Of a stretch of 6,067 nucleotides of DNA, positions 1 through 6,067 are shown in pieces (position 1 is the first letter of the stretch; the number at the start of each line of letters is the position of its first letter). The position numbers were made by a program, and so were the translations under genes. Below the pieces are notes generated by a model, which was given only the letters and a program-made list of their open reading frames with translations, made no database searches and had not been told where the DNA came from. This stretch comes from Saprospiraceae bacterium (GTDB lineage: Bacteria; Bacteroidota; Bacteroidia; Chitinophagales; Saprospiraceae): assembly GCA_013361075.1 (NCBI GenBank), contig JABWAJ010000365.1, positions 1-6,067 on the forward strand, read 5' to 3'.

Positions 1-28
1 AAAATGCACAAAAAATAAAATGCTGTCG

Positions 29-3000
29 TTACCGCTGAATCATGACTTTTCTTGAGTAAACACCACTCGTCGTTTGAAGCGTAGCCACATAAACGCCATT
101 GGCCAAGCTGTTTACGTCCACCGTTGTGTTTTGCGAAAAAGCATCGTATTGACGCGTCAGCACCAACTGCCCCTGTGCGTTAAAAACATTCAGGGTTGCT
201 TCGCCGGAAACGGCTTGCATCAGCGCCATCGTCAGGCTGCTGCTGGTCGGGTTGGGGTAAAGGAGGAGGCCGTTTTGCTGTACAGGCTCATCGGTACCAA
301 CTGTTGCGTCTGGGTCTATCTTTATGATGAAACGCTGGGTCGGAATCCAGCCGCCTTCTGCATTTTCCACCAAAAAGTTAAAGCTGTCAAACTCCGAACC
401 ATCCCCATTATGTATGTACACCACATTGTACGCGTTGATGGAAGATTGACGGAAAATGCCACCCATTAAAACAGGTTCTCCTATAAAATAGAGCACTCCA
501 TGTGAGGGCGGTGCCAGGATGGTGTATTGCAATTGAGTAGGATCGCTGACACCGTCCTGTACTTCCAGCAGGTTCTGAGACACTGGATTGCCCTGGCCCG
601 GTGGAACGAATAACGTATCGTTAACGACAATGGTGGGTGTATTGGGGGTGATGCCGGCACAGAATTCCATATTCCATTCCTCCAGTGCACCTACAGCACC
701 AAAACCCGATTGGACCACTTTAACCCGTAGTTTCCAGTTGCCGAAGCTTTCCTCTCCATTAAAAGCAGAGAGGGGTTGTACTGGTTTGAAAACGATCCCG
801 TCGTCAGGAGGGCAAATGATGTTTTGTGGTGCCTGATCGTCGAAACCAAGGCGCAAATTAACGGTGTTGCCGCAGTTTTGATCAAACAGGTTTACTACGG
901 TGCCGGCAGGGCTGATCAACGACACCCGAAGGCTTTTCACCGGTTGGTAGTTTGCCTTGATCAACGGGAGGTTGATGTCACTGACGATTCCCTGTATTGG
1001 AATGAACAAATTGGATTCAATGGTTGGCAGTGGCCCGGAGCCGGGGATATTGATGGGCAATCCCGTGGCTGTGAATGGCGAACAAATGGCATTTTCTGTA
1101 TGGAAAGCAAACGTCTCTTTGAAAGGCCCTGTACCACATTCATTAATGGGGCGGATGCGCCAGAAATAGAGCTGGTTTTCCTCAAACAAAATAGGCGATG
1201 TATAGGTCGTTCCGGTGTAATTCAACTTGCGGTCAATGATGGAACTGGTCTCGAAGGAAGCACTGGTGGCCAGTTCGAAATCGTAGGCAAAAGCATTCGG
1301 AATGGCAGTCCATGAAAATTCCGTGGAAAGCACAATGTTTGATGCTCCATCCACAGGGGCCAGCATTTGCAGGTCGCTGAAGTCGTTGGAAGTTGTGGTC
1401 AGGTAAATGGACCGGTAAATGGTATCAGCGCCTTCTGCAATGCCCCGGATGACTATTTCCAGGTCTCCCGTAATGTTCACATTGTTCAGGTCTATGCTCA
1501 GGACACTTCCTTCAGAGGGCAGCATGGGATTGATGCTGAAATTAGCCACGGCGCCAACCGGCAACCCTTCAATCACTTCCAATTGTACAGGAGTACTGAA
1601 ATCAAGCTGCGCCTGAGCGGAGAGGGAAATTTCCACGATTTCCGGGAGGCAGGCGCGCTGGGCAGATGGAGTGGGGGTGAATGTAAAGCCTGGTTCTGTT
1701 GCCGGTTGTATCCGGAAATTGGCATTTGAAATATCAAAAAAGATATTGTCCGCTGCTTCTACCCGTACCCGGGCAACGCTGGTATTGAGGTTGGGCACGC
1801 TGATGGCTTCCGAGCCATCATTGGGCGTATTGGCCAGTAACGTAATCGGGTAAGTATTCCCGCCGTCGGTTGACAATTTAATGTTTACATACCGGCATTT
1901 TACAAGGTTATTCGTGGTATTGGCAACATCCCAGGTCACTTCGCGCGTTTCGCCCGAAGTCCAGATTACAAAATTGTCATTGGGGTAAGACACCAAAAAC
2001 GGTCCTGCCGAGGAAGTCGCTTCGAAGCTCACCGGTTTCCAGACGCTGGCACCTGCGCCAGGGTGGTTGTCGCGCACGGTGCAACGGAAAGTCAGGTTGC
2101 GGGTATAAGTTGGTAATACTTCCGCTTCGGACATCTGGTTGTTGATGATGGCAGACATCCGCGGGAAAACCCGTCTGGGTGAAGCAGAAGGCGGGAAGCT
2201 GCGGAATGTAGGCGCAGTACCCATCGGTTCGCCGATTGGGGTTGTAGGTCCCAGGTTAAATTGCTCCCAGCAGTAGGTCAGGCCCGTATCTTCTTCGTCT
2301 GTGGCAGAGGCCACGAGTTCAAAAGGCGTACTGATCGGAATGTAAAAACCATTTGTATAATTGTGGCTTACCACAGGTTCTGTATTGTCGGTGGGGACAA
2401 CGGTCGCACAAGTGCCTCCGTTGCCGTCGCGGCTGTAATTGATGAATTCTTCTAAAGAACCTACACTGTAATACAAGTCGCTGTTGAACGCAATATTTTG
2501 ATTGCCACAGGAGCCTGCATAAGACATGATCGTGGTGCCGCTGCCAGGTTCGTAAGCAGAACCACTGGCTAATTGACCTTCTGACCCTGGGCAATTGGCC
2601 CAACTGTGAGCAACATCAAACTGGTGTGCCACTTCGTGCACCATAACACGGCGTATGATGGCACCAATGTTTGAACTGGAGTGGCAGGTTACACCCCGGG
2701 CTTTGCCGGAAGTGCAAATTTGTCCGTTGACGACGCCCCCTACATCCGTGCAATCACCGGTGAATACGTGACCAATATCAAAGGCATTGAACGGAATATT
2801 GCCTGCCTGCACGATGGCATCAGTGTTTTGCCCCAGCAGCGCGCCCCCTACATTGGCATTTTCATAAGGGTCGGTGGCCGCATTCAGAAAAATGATGTCG
2901 TCGTTGTTTTCGATCAAAATCATGCGCACAGCTACTTCGTTTTCGAAGACCGCATTGGCAATGCTCAACGCCACATTCATCGAGGCCAGTACCAGTTCTT

Positions 3001-3709
3001 TAGTTCCTCCATGAATTTGGGCGTATTCGCCGGTGCAGGCCAGGGCCATGCGGTAAGTGCGCAGGGAAAGCGGGCCAAGCGGTCCGCGGGCTTCTACAGC
3101 ACTGCTTTCTTCATGGTCAATATCCAGTCCTTCAAGGGGCGAATGCTGGTGAGTATCACTATTGTATCCGCAGCTTAAAGTCGTTGCGTCTTCCGGGAGA
3201 ACAACTACGTCCTTTTCATAATAAGCGGTGTAATATCGCGTACCTTCCAAAGAATAAGGTTCGATAAACAAATCGCCATCAGGGGTTTTGAATACCCCCG
3301 TGAATCCAAGTGGTGAATAGCTGATGCGGCCACTGTGGGTCGGGGTTTCCAGCCCCATAACGAGGTAAGATTTGATGGAAGGATAACGCGCAGCCAATCC
3401 CGGGGCCATCAAAGGCGATTCAACCAATTGGTAATGCAGGTTGCCGCCGTCGGGCAATGGGATAGACAATACCAGCGCCTTGTTCAGTGCCTCAGCACTG
3501 TTTTCCATGGGTGCACGCCGCAGTGCCTGGCGCAGCGCCGCTTCATCAAGCGATAAAAACCGCTGGGCTGTCGGGCCGGTGCGAGCGGGGAGCTGCTGTA
3601 CCGTAGTAGCTACTGTTGCGGGGGCATCAGCCCAGAAATTGGGATAAGATTGTGCCTGACCAATTGCTCCAAGGCTGGTTACAAAAAGAAGCGTAAGAAT
3701 AATTTTCAT
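29..3709 (-). CDS. T9SS-secreted reprolysin-like (metzincin) zinc metalloprotease with P-domain
   Basis: Predicted secreted endopeptidase of 1226 residues; substrate unknown. Residues 1-20 form a Sec signal peptide (MKIILTLLFV, then a GQAQ cleavage region). Residues about 21-210 look like a propeptide, with a CG pair at C180-G181 that could act as a cysteine switch (inference). The catalytic domain is about 213-432: the zinc motif HEVAHQFDVAH has ligands H358, H362, H368 and catalytic E359, and the Met-turn is M395 in TIMSYAG. Next come beta-sandwich/Ig-like stretches (about 445-565, 570-668 and 672-775, the second resembling Kre9/KNH-type modules), an Fn3-like domain (about 780-870), a proprotein-convertase P-domain (about 896-1017, FGNW near W992), a cadherin/CSPG-like repeat (about 1024-1135) and a type A T9SS sorting domain (about 1145-1226, YPNP at 1151-1154, late NGVY). 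The tail is normally removed as the protein crosses the outer membrane. Oddity: the usual Gly of HExxHxxGxxH is D365. The ATG start is favoured because it gives the signal peptide directly. The class is secure; individual module names are less so. Confidence 0.95.
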   Translation of the reverse strand: MKIILTLLFVTSLGAIGQAQSYPNFWADAPATVATTVQQLPARTGPTAQRFLSLDEAALRQALRRAPMENSAEALNKALVLSIPLPDGGNLHYQLVESPLMAPGLAARYPSIKSYLVMGLETPTHSGRISYSPLGFTGVFKTPDGDLFIEPYSLEGTRYYTAYYEKDVVVLPEDATTLSCGYNSDTHQHSPLEGLDIDHEESSAVEARGPLGPLSLRTYRMALACTGEYAQIHGGTKELVLASMNVALSIANAVFENEVAVRMILIENNDDIIFLNAATDPYENANVGGALLGQNTDAIVQAGNIPFNAFDIGHVFTGDCTDVGGVVNGQICTSGKARGVTCHSSSNIGAIIRRVMVHEVAHQFDVAHSWANCPGSEGQLASGSAYEPGSGTTIMSYAGSCGNQNIAFNSDLYYSVGSLEEFINYSRDGNGGTCATVVPTDNTEPVVSHNYTNGFYIPISTPFELVASATDEEDTGLTYCWEQFNLGPTTPIGEPMGTAPTFRSFPPSASPRRVFPRMSAIINNQMSEAEVLPTYTRNLTFRCTVRDNHPGAGASVWKPVSFEATSSAGPFLVSYPNDNFVIWTSGETREVTWDVANTTNNLVKCRYVNIKLSTDGGNTYPITLLANTPNDGSEAISVPNLNTSVARVRVEAADNIFFDISNANFRIQPATEPGFTFTPTPSAQRACLPEIVEISLSAQAQLDFSTPVQLEVIEGLPVGAVANFSINPMLPSEGSVLSIDLNNVNITGDLEIVIRGIAEGADTIYRSIYLTTTSNDFSDLQMLAPVDGASNIVLSTEFSWTAIPNAFAYDFELATSASFETSSIIDRKLNYTGTTYTSPILFEENQLYFWRIRPINECGTGPFKETFAFHTENAICSPFTATGLPINIPGSGPLPTIESNLFIPIQGIVSDINLPLIKANYQPVKSLRVSLISPAGTVVNLFDQNCGNTVNLRLGFDDQAPQNIICPPDDGIVFKPVQPLSAFNGEESFGNWKLRVKVVQSGFGAVGALEEWNMEFCAGITPNTPTIVVNDTLFVPPGQGNPVSQNLLEVQDGVSDPTQLQYTILAPPSHGVLYFIGEPVLMGGIFRQSSINAYNVVYIHNGDGSEFDSFNFLVENAEGGWIPTQRFIIKIDPDATVGTDEPVQQNGLLLYPNPTSSSLTMALMQAVSGEATLNVFNAQGQLVLTRQYDAFSQNTTVDVNSLANGVYVATLQTTSGVYSRKVMIQR

Positions 3710-3763
3710 GATGAAAAGGCTGAATTATAATGATAAGGAAAGAACAAAGTCAGAAAAACGACA

Positions 3764-3771
3764 CAAATTTA
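3764..3771 (-). promoter_or_regulatory. Bacteroidota -7 promoter element for the metalloprotease gene
   Basis: On the minus strand this reads TAAATTTG, a perfect match to the Bacteroidota primary sigma factor -7 consensus TAnnTTTG. It lies 54 bases upstream of the protease ATG, giving a leader of roughly 45-50 nt. I found no convincing TTG-type -33 element 19-21 bp further upstream, so the call rests on the -7 box and its position. Confidence 0.5.
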
Positions 3772-3799
3772 CGCCTAAACCACTACTTTTAAGGTAGAA

Positions 3800-3807
3800 T
3801 AATTTTG
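3800..3807 (+). promoter_or_regulatory. Bacteroidota -7 promoter element for the SecD-like lipoprotein gene
   Basis: The sequence TAATTTTG matches the TAnnTTTG -7 consensus exactly and lies 56 bases before the ATG at 3864, predicting a leader of about 50 nt. No clear -33 TTG is visible at the expected distance. The element also argues against an in-frame TTG start at 3810, which would sit at or before the predicted transcription start. Confidence 0.5.
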
Positions 3808-3863
3808 TTTTGTCGGCATTTTGCTCATACAACTACCAGAAATGCACAAATAAAAACGAAGCC

Positions 3864-4823
3864 ATGAAATACTTTTTTCCTTTGCTGGTGGTATTTTACT
3901 GGTATGTGGCCTGCACACCTAAAAAAACAAACCACCACCTGCCCTCTGTTCCTGCCCGGTTTTTCATTGAAGTTCAGGTCACACCCGGCGACGGCATTCC
4001 GATGGAACAGGCTTTGGATGACCTGGCCAAATTAGCAGCTGACCGGCTGGAAATGGCAGGTGTCAATTACCAGAGTATTGAAACCGATGCAGCAGCAAAT
4101 ACCATCCGGTTTCGCTTGATTGGCAGCCCGGGAGCACAAAGGGGTAGTACACCGGATGACGAGGCAGTTTTTTTTCAAAATGTAATTATTCCAAAAGCAG
4201 AACTGGAGTTTTGGGACATTTACCAGGTTAGCGATTCGGGGCTGGCGACACCGTTTGCCCGGTTTTATGAAGAAGGATTTTTGTTTAAATACCTGGAATA
4301 CAATGCGCAAGGCCAACTTGGATCTGCTGTTTTTGGCATCGCTGATGCAGCTCATGTGCCAGTCATTGACAGCTTTCTGGCCTTGCCGGAAAAAAAAGCC
4401 CTGTTTCCGTCTGATCTGTTGTTTGGATGGGCCAGGGCAAGAATGGGAACGGGGCAGCTGGAGTTGTACGCCCTGAAAACAGGCAACAAGCCGGCACCAC
4501 TAACAAGCCGGGATTTGGCAGATGCCTATGTCCATCCCGGTGGGCGCCCTAATGATGCACAGGTCGGCCTGGATTTCAAGGCCGATGCTGCGGTAGTCTG
4601 GGAAAAAATGACCCGGAAAGCTGCCGAAGACCACAACAGGGGCATTGCGATTGTCCTGAACGGTAAAATACTCTCGGTTCCTTTAGTTATGCAGCCAATC
4701 ACAGTAGGCAAAAGTTCATTAAGTGCCGGATTTACCTTTGCAGAGGCACAGGATTTAGCGCTCCAGTTAAAAATGACCATGGCCGGGCACCGGATGACCT
4801 TGATAAAAACAGAGGCTTTGTGA
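3864..4823 (+). CDS. Predicted lipoprotein resembling the SecD/SecDF periplasmic P1 domain
   Basis: A 319-residue protein; function unknown. Residues 1-17 (MKYFFPLLVVFYWYVAC) look like a lipoprotein signal peptide with C17 as the lipidated cysteine, although Tyr at -3 of the lipobox is unusual. The mature start (CTPKKTNHH) is basic and lacks the acidic surface-export signal known from some Bacteroidota, so a periplasm-facing anchor is inferred. Residues about 32-120 match the start of SecD P1: the AADRLEMAGVNYQSIE stretch parallels the SecD 'R.D.LGV.EP.IQ' segment, followed by a strand and a LEFWDIY strand. Residues about 199-306 match the P1 head: LYALKTG, DAQVGLDF, WEKMT, IAIVLNGKILSVPLV, then AGFTFAEAQDLALQLK, close to SecD 'IAIVLDG.V.SAP' and 'F T..EA.DLA..L'. 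The six SecD membrane helices are absent; the protein ends 13 residues after this block. The ATG at 3864 is preferred to TTG at 3810 because it gives a clean signal peptide. The SecD likeness is strong by eye; the role (secretion helper, inactive paralogue or other) is open. Confidence 0.85.
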   Translation: MKYFFPLLVVFYWYVACTPKKTNHHLPSVPARFFIEVQVTPGDGIPMEQALDDLAKLAADRLEMAGVNYQSIETDAAANTIRFRLIGSPGAQRGSTPDDEAVFFQNVIIPKAELEFWDIYQVSDSGLATPFARFYEEGFLFKYLEYNAQGQLGSAVFGIADAAHVPVIDSFLALPEKKALFPSDLLFGWARARMGTGQLELYALKTGNKPAPLTSRDLADAYVHPGGRPNDAQVGLDFKADAAVVWEKMTRKAAEDHNRGIAIVLNGKILSVPLVMQPITVGKSSLSAGFTFAEAQDLALQLKMTMAGHRMTLIKTEAL

Positions 4824-4955
4824 AAGCTTGCTGCTGGTTGAGTTAAAAAGGCATTATTTTTTTGTAAAACCAATTACTCCGGAAGCATCTATTGATTGAT
4901 TTTAAAAGCATTAATACCCGGATGATATGGAGTTCTGCATTTTACTGCCGTTAAA

Positions 4956-4988
4956 TTGAAAAATGGGCGTGACCTTTTTGTATCTTTC
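4956..4988 (+). promoter_or_regulatory. Probable promoter of the BON/LysM gene
   Basis: TTG at 4956-4958 (in ATTGAA) is followed, 22 bp later, by TATCTTTC at 4981-4988, a one-mismatch version of the Bacteroidota -7 box TAnnTTTG, in the typical context TTTTTGTATCTTT. The predicted transcription start near 4993-4997 leaves a leader of about 55 nt that contains the palindrome at 5001-5018. The spacing is slightly longer than the usual 19-21 bp. Confidence 0.5.
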
Positions 4989-5000
4989 CGGTCATAAGGC

Positions 5001-5018
5001 GGACTTTTTAAAAAGTCC
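5001..5018. repeat. 18-bp perfect palindrome in the leader of the BON/LysM gene
   Basis: GGACTTTTTAAAAAGTCC is its own reverse complement over all 18 bases. It lies just downstream of the predicted promoter and 32 bases before the LysM start codon. It could be an operator for a dimeric regulator or an RNA hairpin in the 5' leader. A terminator for the upstream lipoprotein gene is less likely, since only a short ATTTTG tract follows. The palindrome is seen directly; the role is inferred. Confidence 0.6.
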
Positions 5019-5050
5019 ATTTTGTTAACCTATTTAAATCATATCTAACT

Positions 5051-5434
5051 ATGGCACTTCAGGATAAGTACAGAGCAGTGTTGAACCTCGGTCAGGAACT
5101 GGGCATCAAAGACGGCTTTGTTGAAGAAAAAGACGGCAAACTCCACATCGGAGGCACAGCCAATACACAATATGAAAAGAACCAGTTGTGGGCGAAAATT
5201 AAATCTATTGGTGGTAGCGACAACCCGCATGATATCAGTGCCGACATCAAAGTAGCTACGACAGATTTTTACCACAAACACGTTGTTGCAGCAGGCGAAT
5301 CGCTTTCGAAAATCGCAAAGCACTACTATGAGGATCCGATGAAGTACAAAGAAATCTTTGCGGCCAATACGGATGTGCTGAAAGATCCGGATCTGATTCA
5401 CCCGGGCCAGGAATTGGTCATCCCGTTCGTATAA
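5051..5434 (+). CDS. Kbp/YgaU-like protein: BON-like domain plus LysM domain
   Basis: A 127-residue protein without signal peptide or membrane segment, so predicted cytoplasmic unless exported by another route. Residues about 5-68 resemble a divergent BON domain (EEKDGKLHIGGTANTQYEK followed by a helix and DISADIKV). Residues about 73-126 are a LysM domain: FYHKHVVAAGESLSKIAKHY, then YKEIFAANTDVLKDPDLIHP and GQELVIP. Order, size and LysM sequence match E. coli Kbp (YgaU, 149 residues), a cytoplasmic potassium-binding protein that uses both domains; this one has a shorter N-terminus. Potassium binding here is inference, and a general LysM peptidoglycan-binding role is the alternative, though odd without a signal peptide. 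It appears monocistronic, with its own promoter (4956-4988) and a terminator at 5462-5512. The start ATG follows an A/T-rich leader without a Shine-Dalgarno site, as is common in this phylum. Confidence 0.9.
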   Translation: MALQDKYRAVLNLGQELGIKDGFVEEKDGKLHIGGTANTQYEKNQLWAKIKSIGGSDNPHDISADIKVATTDFYHKHVVAAGESLSKIAKHYYEDPMKYKEIFAANTDVLKDPDLIHPGQELVIPFV

Positions 5435-5449
5435 GCGTAAGCATCGAAC

Positions 5450-5512
5450 AAAAAAAACAACGGGGTTGTGCCATAAGGGGTAAATTTTGCCGCTTTGCAC
5501 AACCCCTGTTTT
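5450..5512. terminator. Bidirectional intrinsic terminator between the LysM gene and recO
   Basis: GGGGTTGTGC (5462-5471) pairs perfectly with GCACAACCCC (5497-5506). The 25-nt interior can fold further, pairing AAGGGGTAA (5475-5483) with TTGCCGCTT (5487-5495) with one mismatch and one G-T pair. A T-rich tract (TGTTTTGTTTT) follows on the plus strand, and eight A (5450-5457) precede it, giving a U-tract for minus-strand transcripts. The convergent position, 27 bases after the LysM stop and about 78 before the recO stop, fits a terminator shared by both genes. Confidence 0.85.
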
Positions 5513-5583
5513 GTTTTGTGTTTGCCCATTTAGCCTCGTGTCTGCTCTTTAGGTTCAAGTGAAAAGACAGGCACCATTTTAAT

Positions 5584-6067
5584 TTATGAATCCAGTACGT
5601 CCTGATACACTTTGTGGGTATGGATGACCGGAAAGTGATCAATGTGCAGGGCGTAGTACTCCAAAAGGCGGTGTACCAGCAGACGCCTTTGTTCGCGCGA
5701 CATCAGGATCAGATGGCAATTGGCCAGATCGGAATGGAGCAGTGCGTGCAGCAATTCACCTGATTTTTCATCCAGATAATAAAGATGGGCGGTTGGCGCA
5801 TTTGCCACAAAAAGACCTTCCTTCAGGTCAAAAAAAGGCGTTTCAGCATCAAAATGACCACCGGGCAGGAATCCCAGGAACGTGCTCAGCCCCAGTAAAA
5901 AATACAGGTGGATGTTATTCACCGGTTTGTCTGTCGTATCCAGATAACAAAAACTGTCGAATAAAAAGTTGAACAGAAGCTTGTTCTCTTCGGGCTCCCG
6001 AATGGTTTTTTGGGCAACTTCCACCATAAAAAGCCCAATGGCACTGCGCCTCAGCTCAAAAGGCAGG
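5584..6067 (-). CDS. recO: DNA repair protein RecO, C-terminal part (cut by window edge)
   Basis: The last 160 residues of RecO, which loads RecA onto SSB-coated single-stranded DNA in the RecFOR recombination repair pathway, in the cytoplasm. The frame stays open to the right edge: before the internal Met at 6027 it reads LPFELRRSAIGLF, so that Met is not the start and the N-terminal OB-fold lies outside the window. Recognisable pieces of the helical RecO core are VEVAQKTIREPEENKLLFNFLFDSF, the NNIHLYFLLGLSTFLGFLPGG segment and FDLKEGLF. RecO is usually about 230-250 residues, so roughly a third is missing here. The CxxC-type zinc ligands found in some RecO proteins after the 'GF.P' segment are absent, as is common in Bacteroidota. 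It converges on the LysM gene and probably shares its terminator. Confidence 0.88.
   Translation of the reverse strand, partial: LPFELRRSAIGLFMVEVAQKTIREPEENKLLFNFLFDSFCYLDTTDKPVNNIHLYFLLGLSTFLGFLPGGHFDAETPFFDLKEGLFVANAPTAHLYYLDEKSGELLHALLHSDLANCHLILMSREQRRLLVHRLLEYYALHIDHFPVIHTHKVYQDVLDS

Noticed and set aside
1..28. T-rich sequence (minus strand) just after the protease stop as a terminator
   Set aside because: No stem is visible within the few available bases; the rest lies outside the window.
776..1315. A 179-codon open frame on the plus strand, opposite the protease gene
   Set aside because: It is antisense to a well-supported coding frame, has no recognisable domain and no promoter or ribosome-binding context; the same holds for the other plus-strand frames across 74-3647.
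3810..3863. A TTG start for the lipoprotein, adding 18 residues
   Set aside because: It would place a polar stretch before the signal peptide and begins at or before the predicted transcription start after the -7 box at 3800-3807; the ATG at 3864 gives a normal lipoprotein signal.
4841..4866. A-tract and T-tract (AAAAAGGCATTATTTTTTT) after the lipoprotein gene as a terminator
   Set aside because: Only A-T pairs could form the stem and there is no GC-rich hairpin, so it is too weak to call; no clear terminator for that gene is seen.
5045..5500. A 151-codon minus-strand frame overlapping the LysM gene
   Set aside because: It is the reverse-strand shadow of the LysM coding region and runs through the terminator hairpin; no domain is recognisable.
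5584..6027. The 147-codon frame starting at the Met at 6027 as a complete small protein
   Set aside because: The frame continues without a stop to the window edge with RecO-like sequence, so this Met is internal to recO.

Overview
The window looks like a chromosomal piece from a member of the Bacteroidota. The strongest evidence is a 1226-residue secreted protease that ends in a type IX secretion (T9SS) C-terminal sorting domain, a signal confined to that phylum. Promoter-like sequences of the Bacteroidota type (TAnnTTTG at -7), the absence of clear Shine-Dalgarno sites, and a RecO without zinc-ligand cysteines agree with this. A Saprospiraceae-like source is possible, from the moderate base composition and the protease style, but this is only a guess.

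Layout. Positions 29-3709 (minus strand) hold a large metzincin (reprolysin-like) metalloprotease with a signal peptide, propeptide, zinc site, several beta-sandwich modules, a P-domain, a cadherin/CSPG-like repeat and the T9SS tail. A 154-bp divergent promoter region follows, with one perfect -7 motif on each strand. Positions 3864-4823 (plus) encode a predicted lipoprotein that resembles only the periplasmic P1 domain of the SecD/SecDF translocase and has none of its membrane helices. After a 227-bp gap with a promoter-like sequence and an 18-bp perfect palindrome comes a small BON-like plus LysM protein similar to Kbp/YgaU (5051-5434, plus). A strong, probably bidirectional hairpin terminator separates it from the convergent 3' part of recO (5584-6067, minus), which runs off the right edge.

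The genes do not form one obvious operon or pathway: two are divergent, the LysM gene seems to have its own promoter, and recO faces the other way. Two of the four products (protease and SecD-like lipoprotein) act in or beyond the envelope; the Kbp-like protein has no signal peptide and RecO is a cytoplasmic repair protein. I see no mobile element, CRISPR array, tRNA or rRNA. No clear new multi-gene system is visible; the most unusual items are the stand-alone SecD P1-like lipoprotein, the interleaved divergent promoters, the leader palindrome and the Asp in the protease zinc motif.
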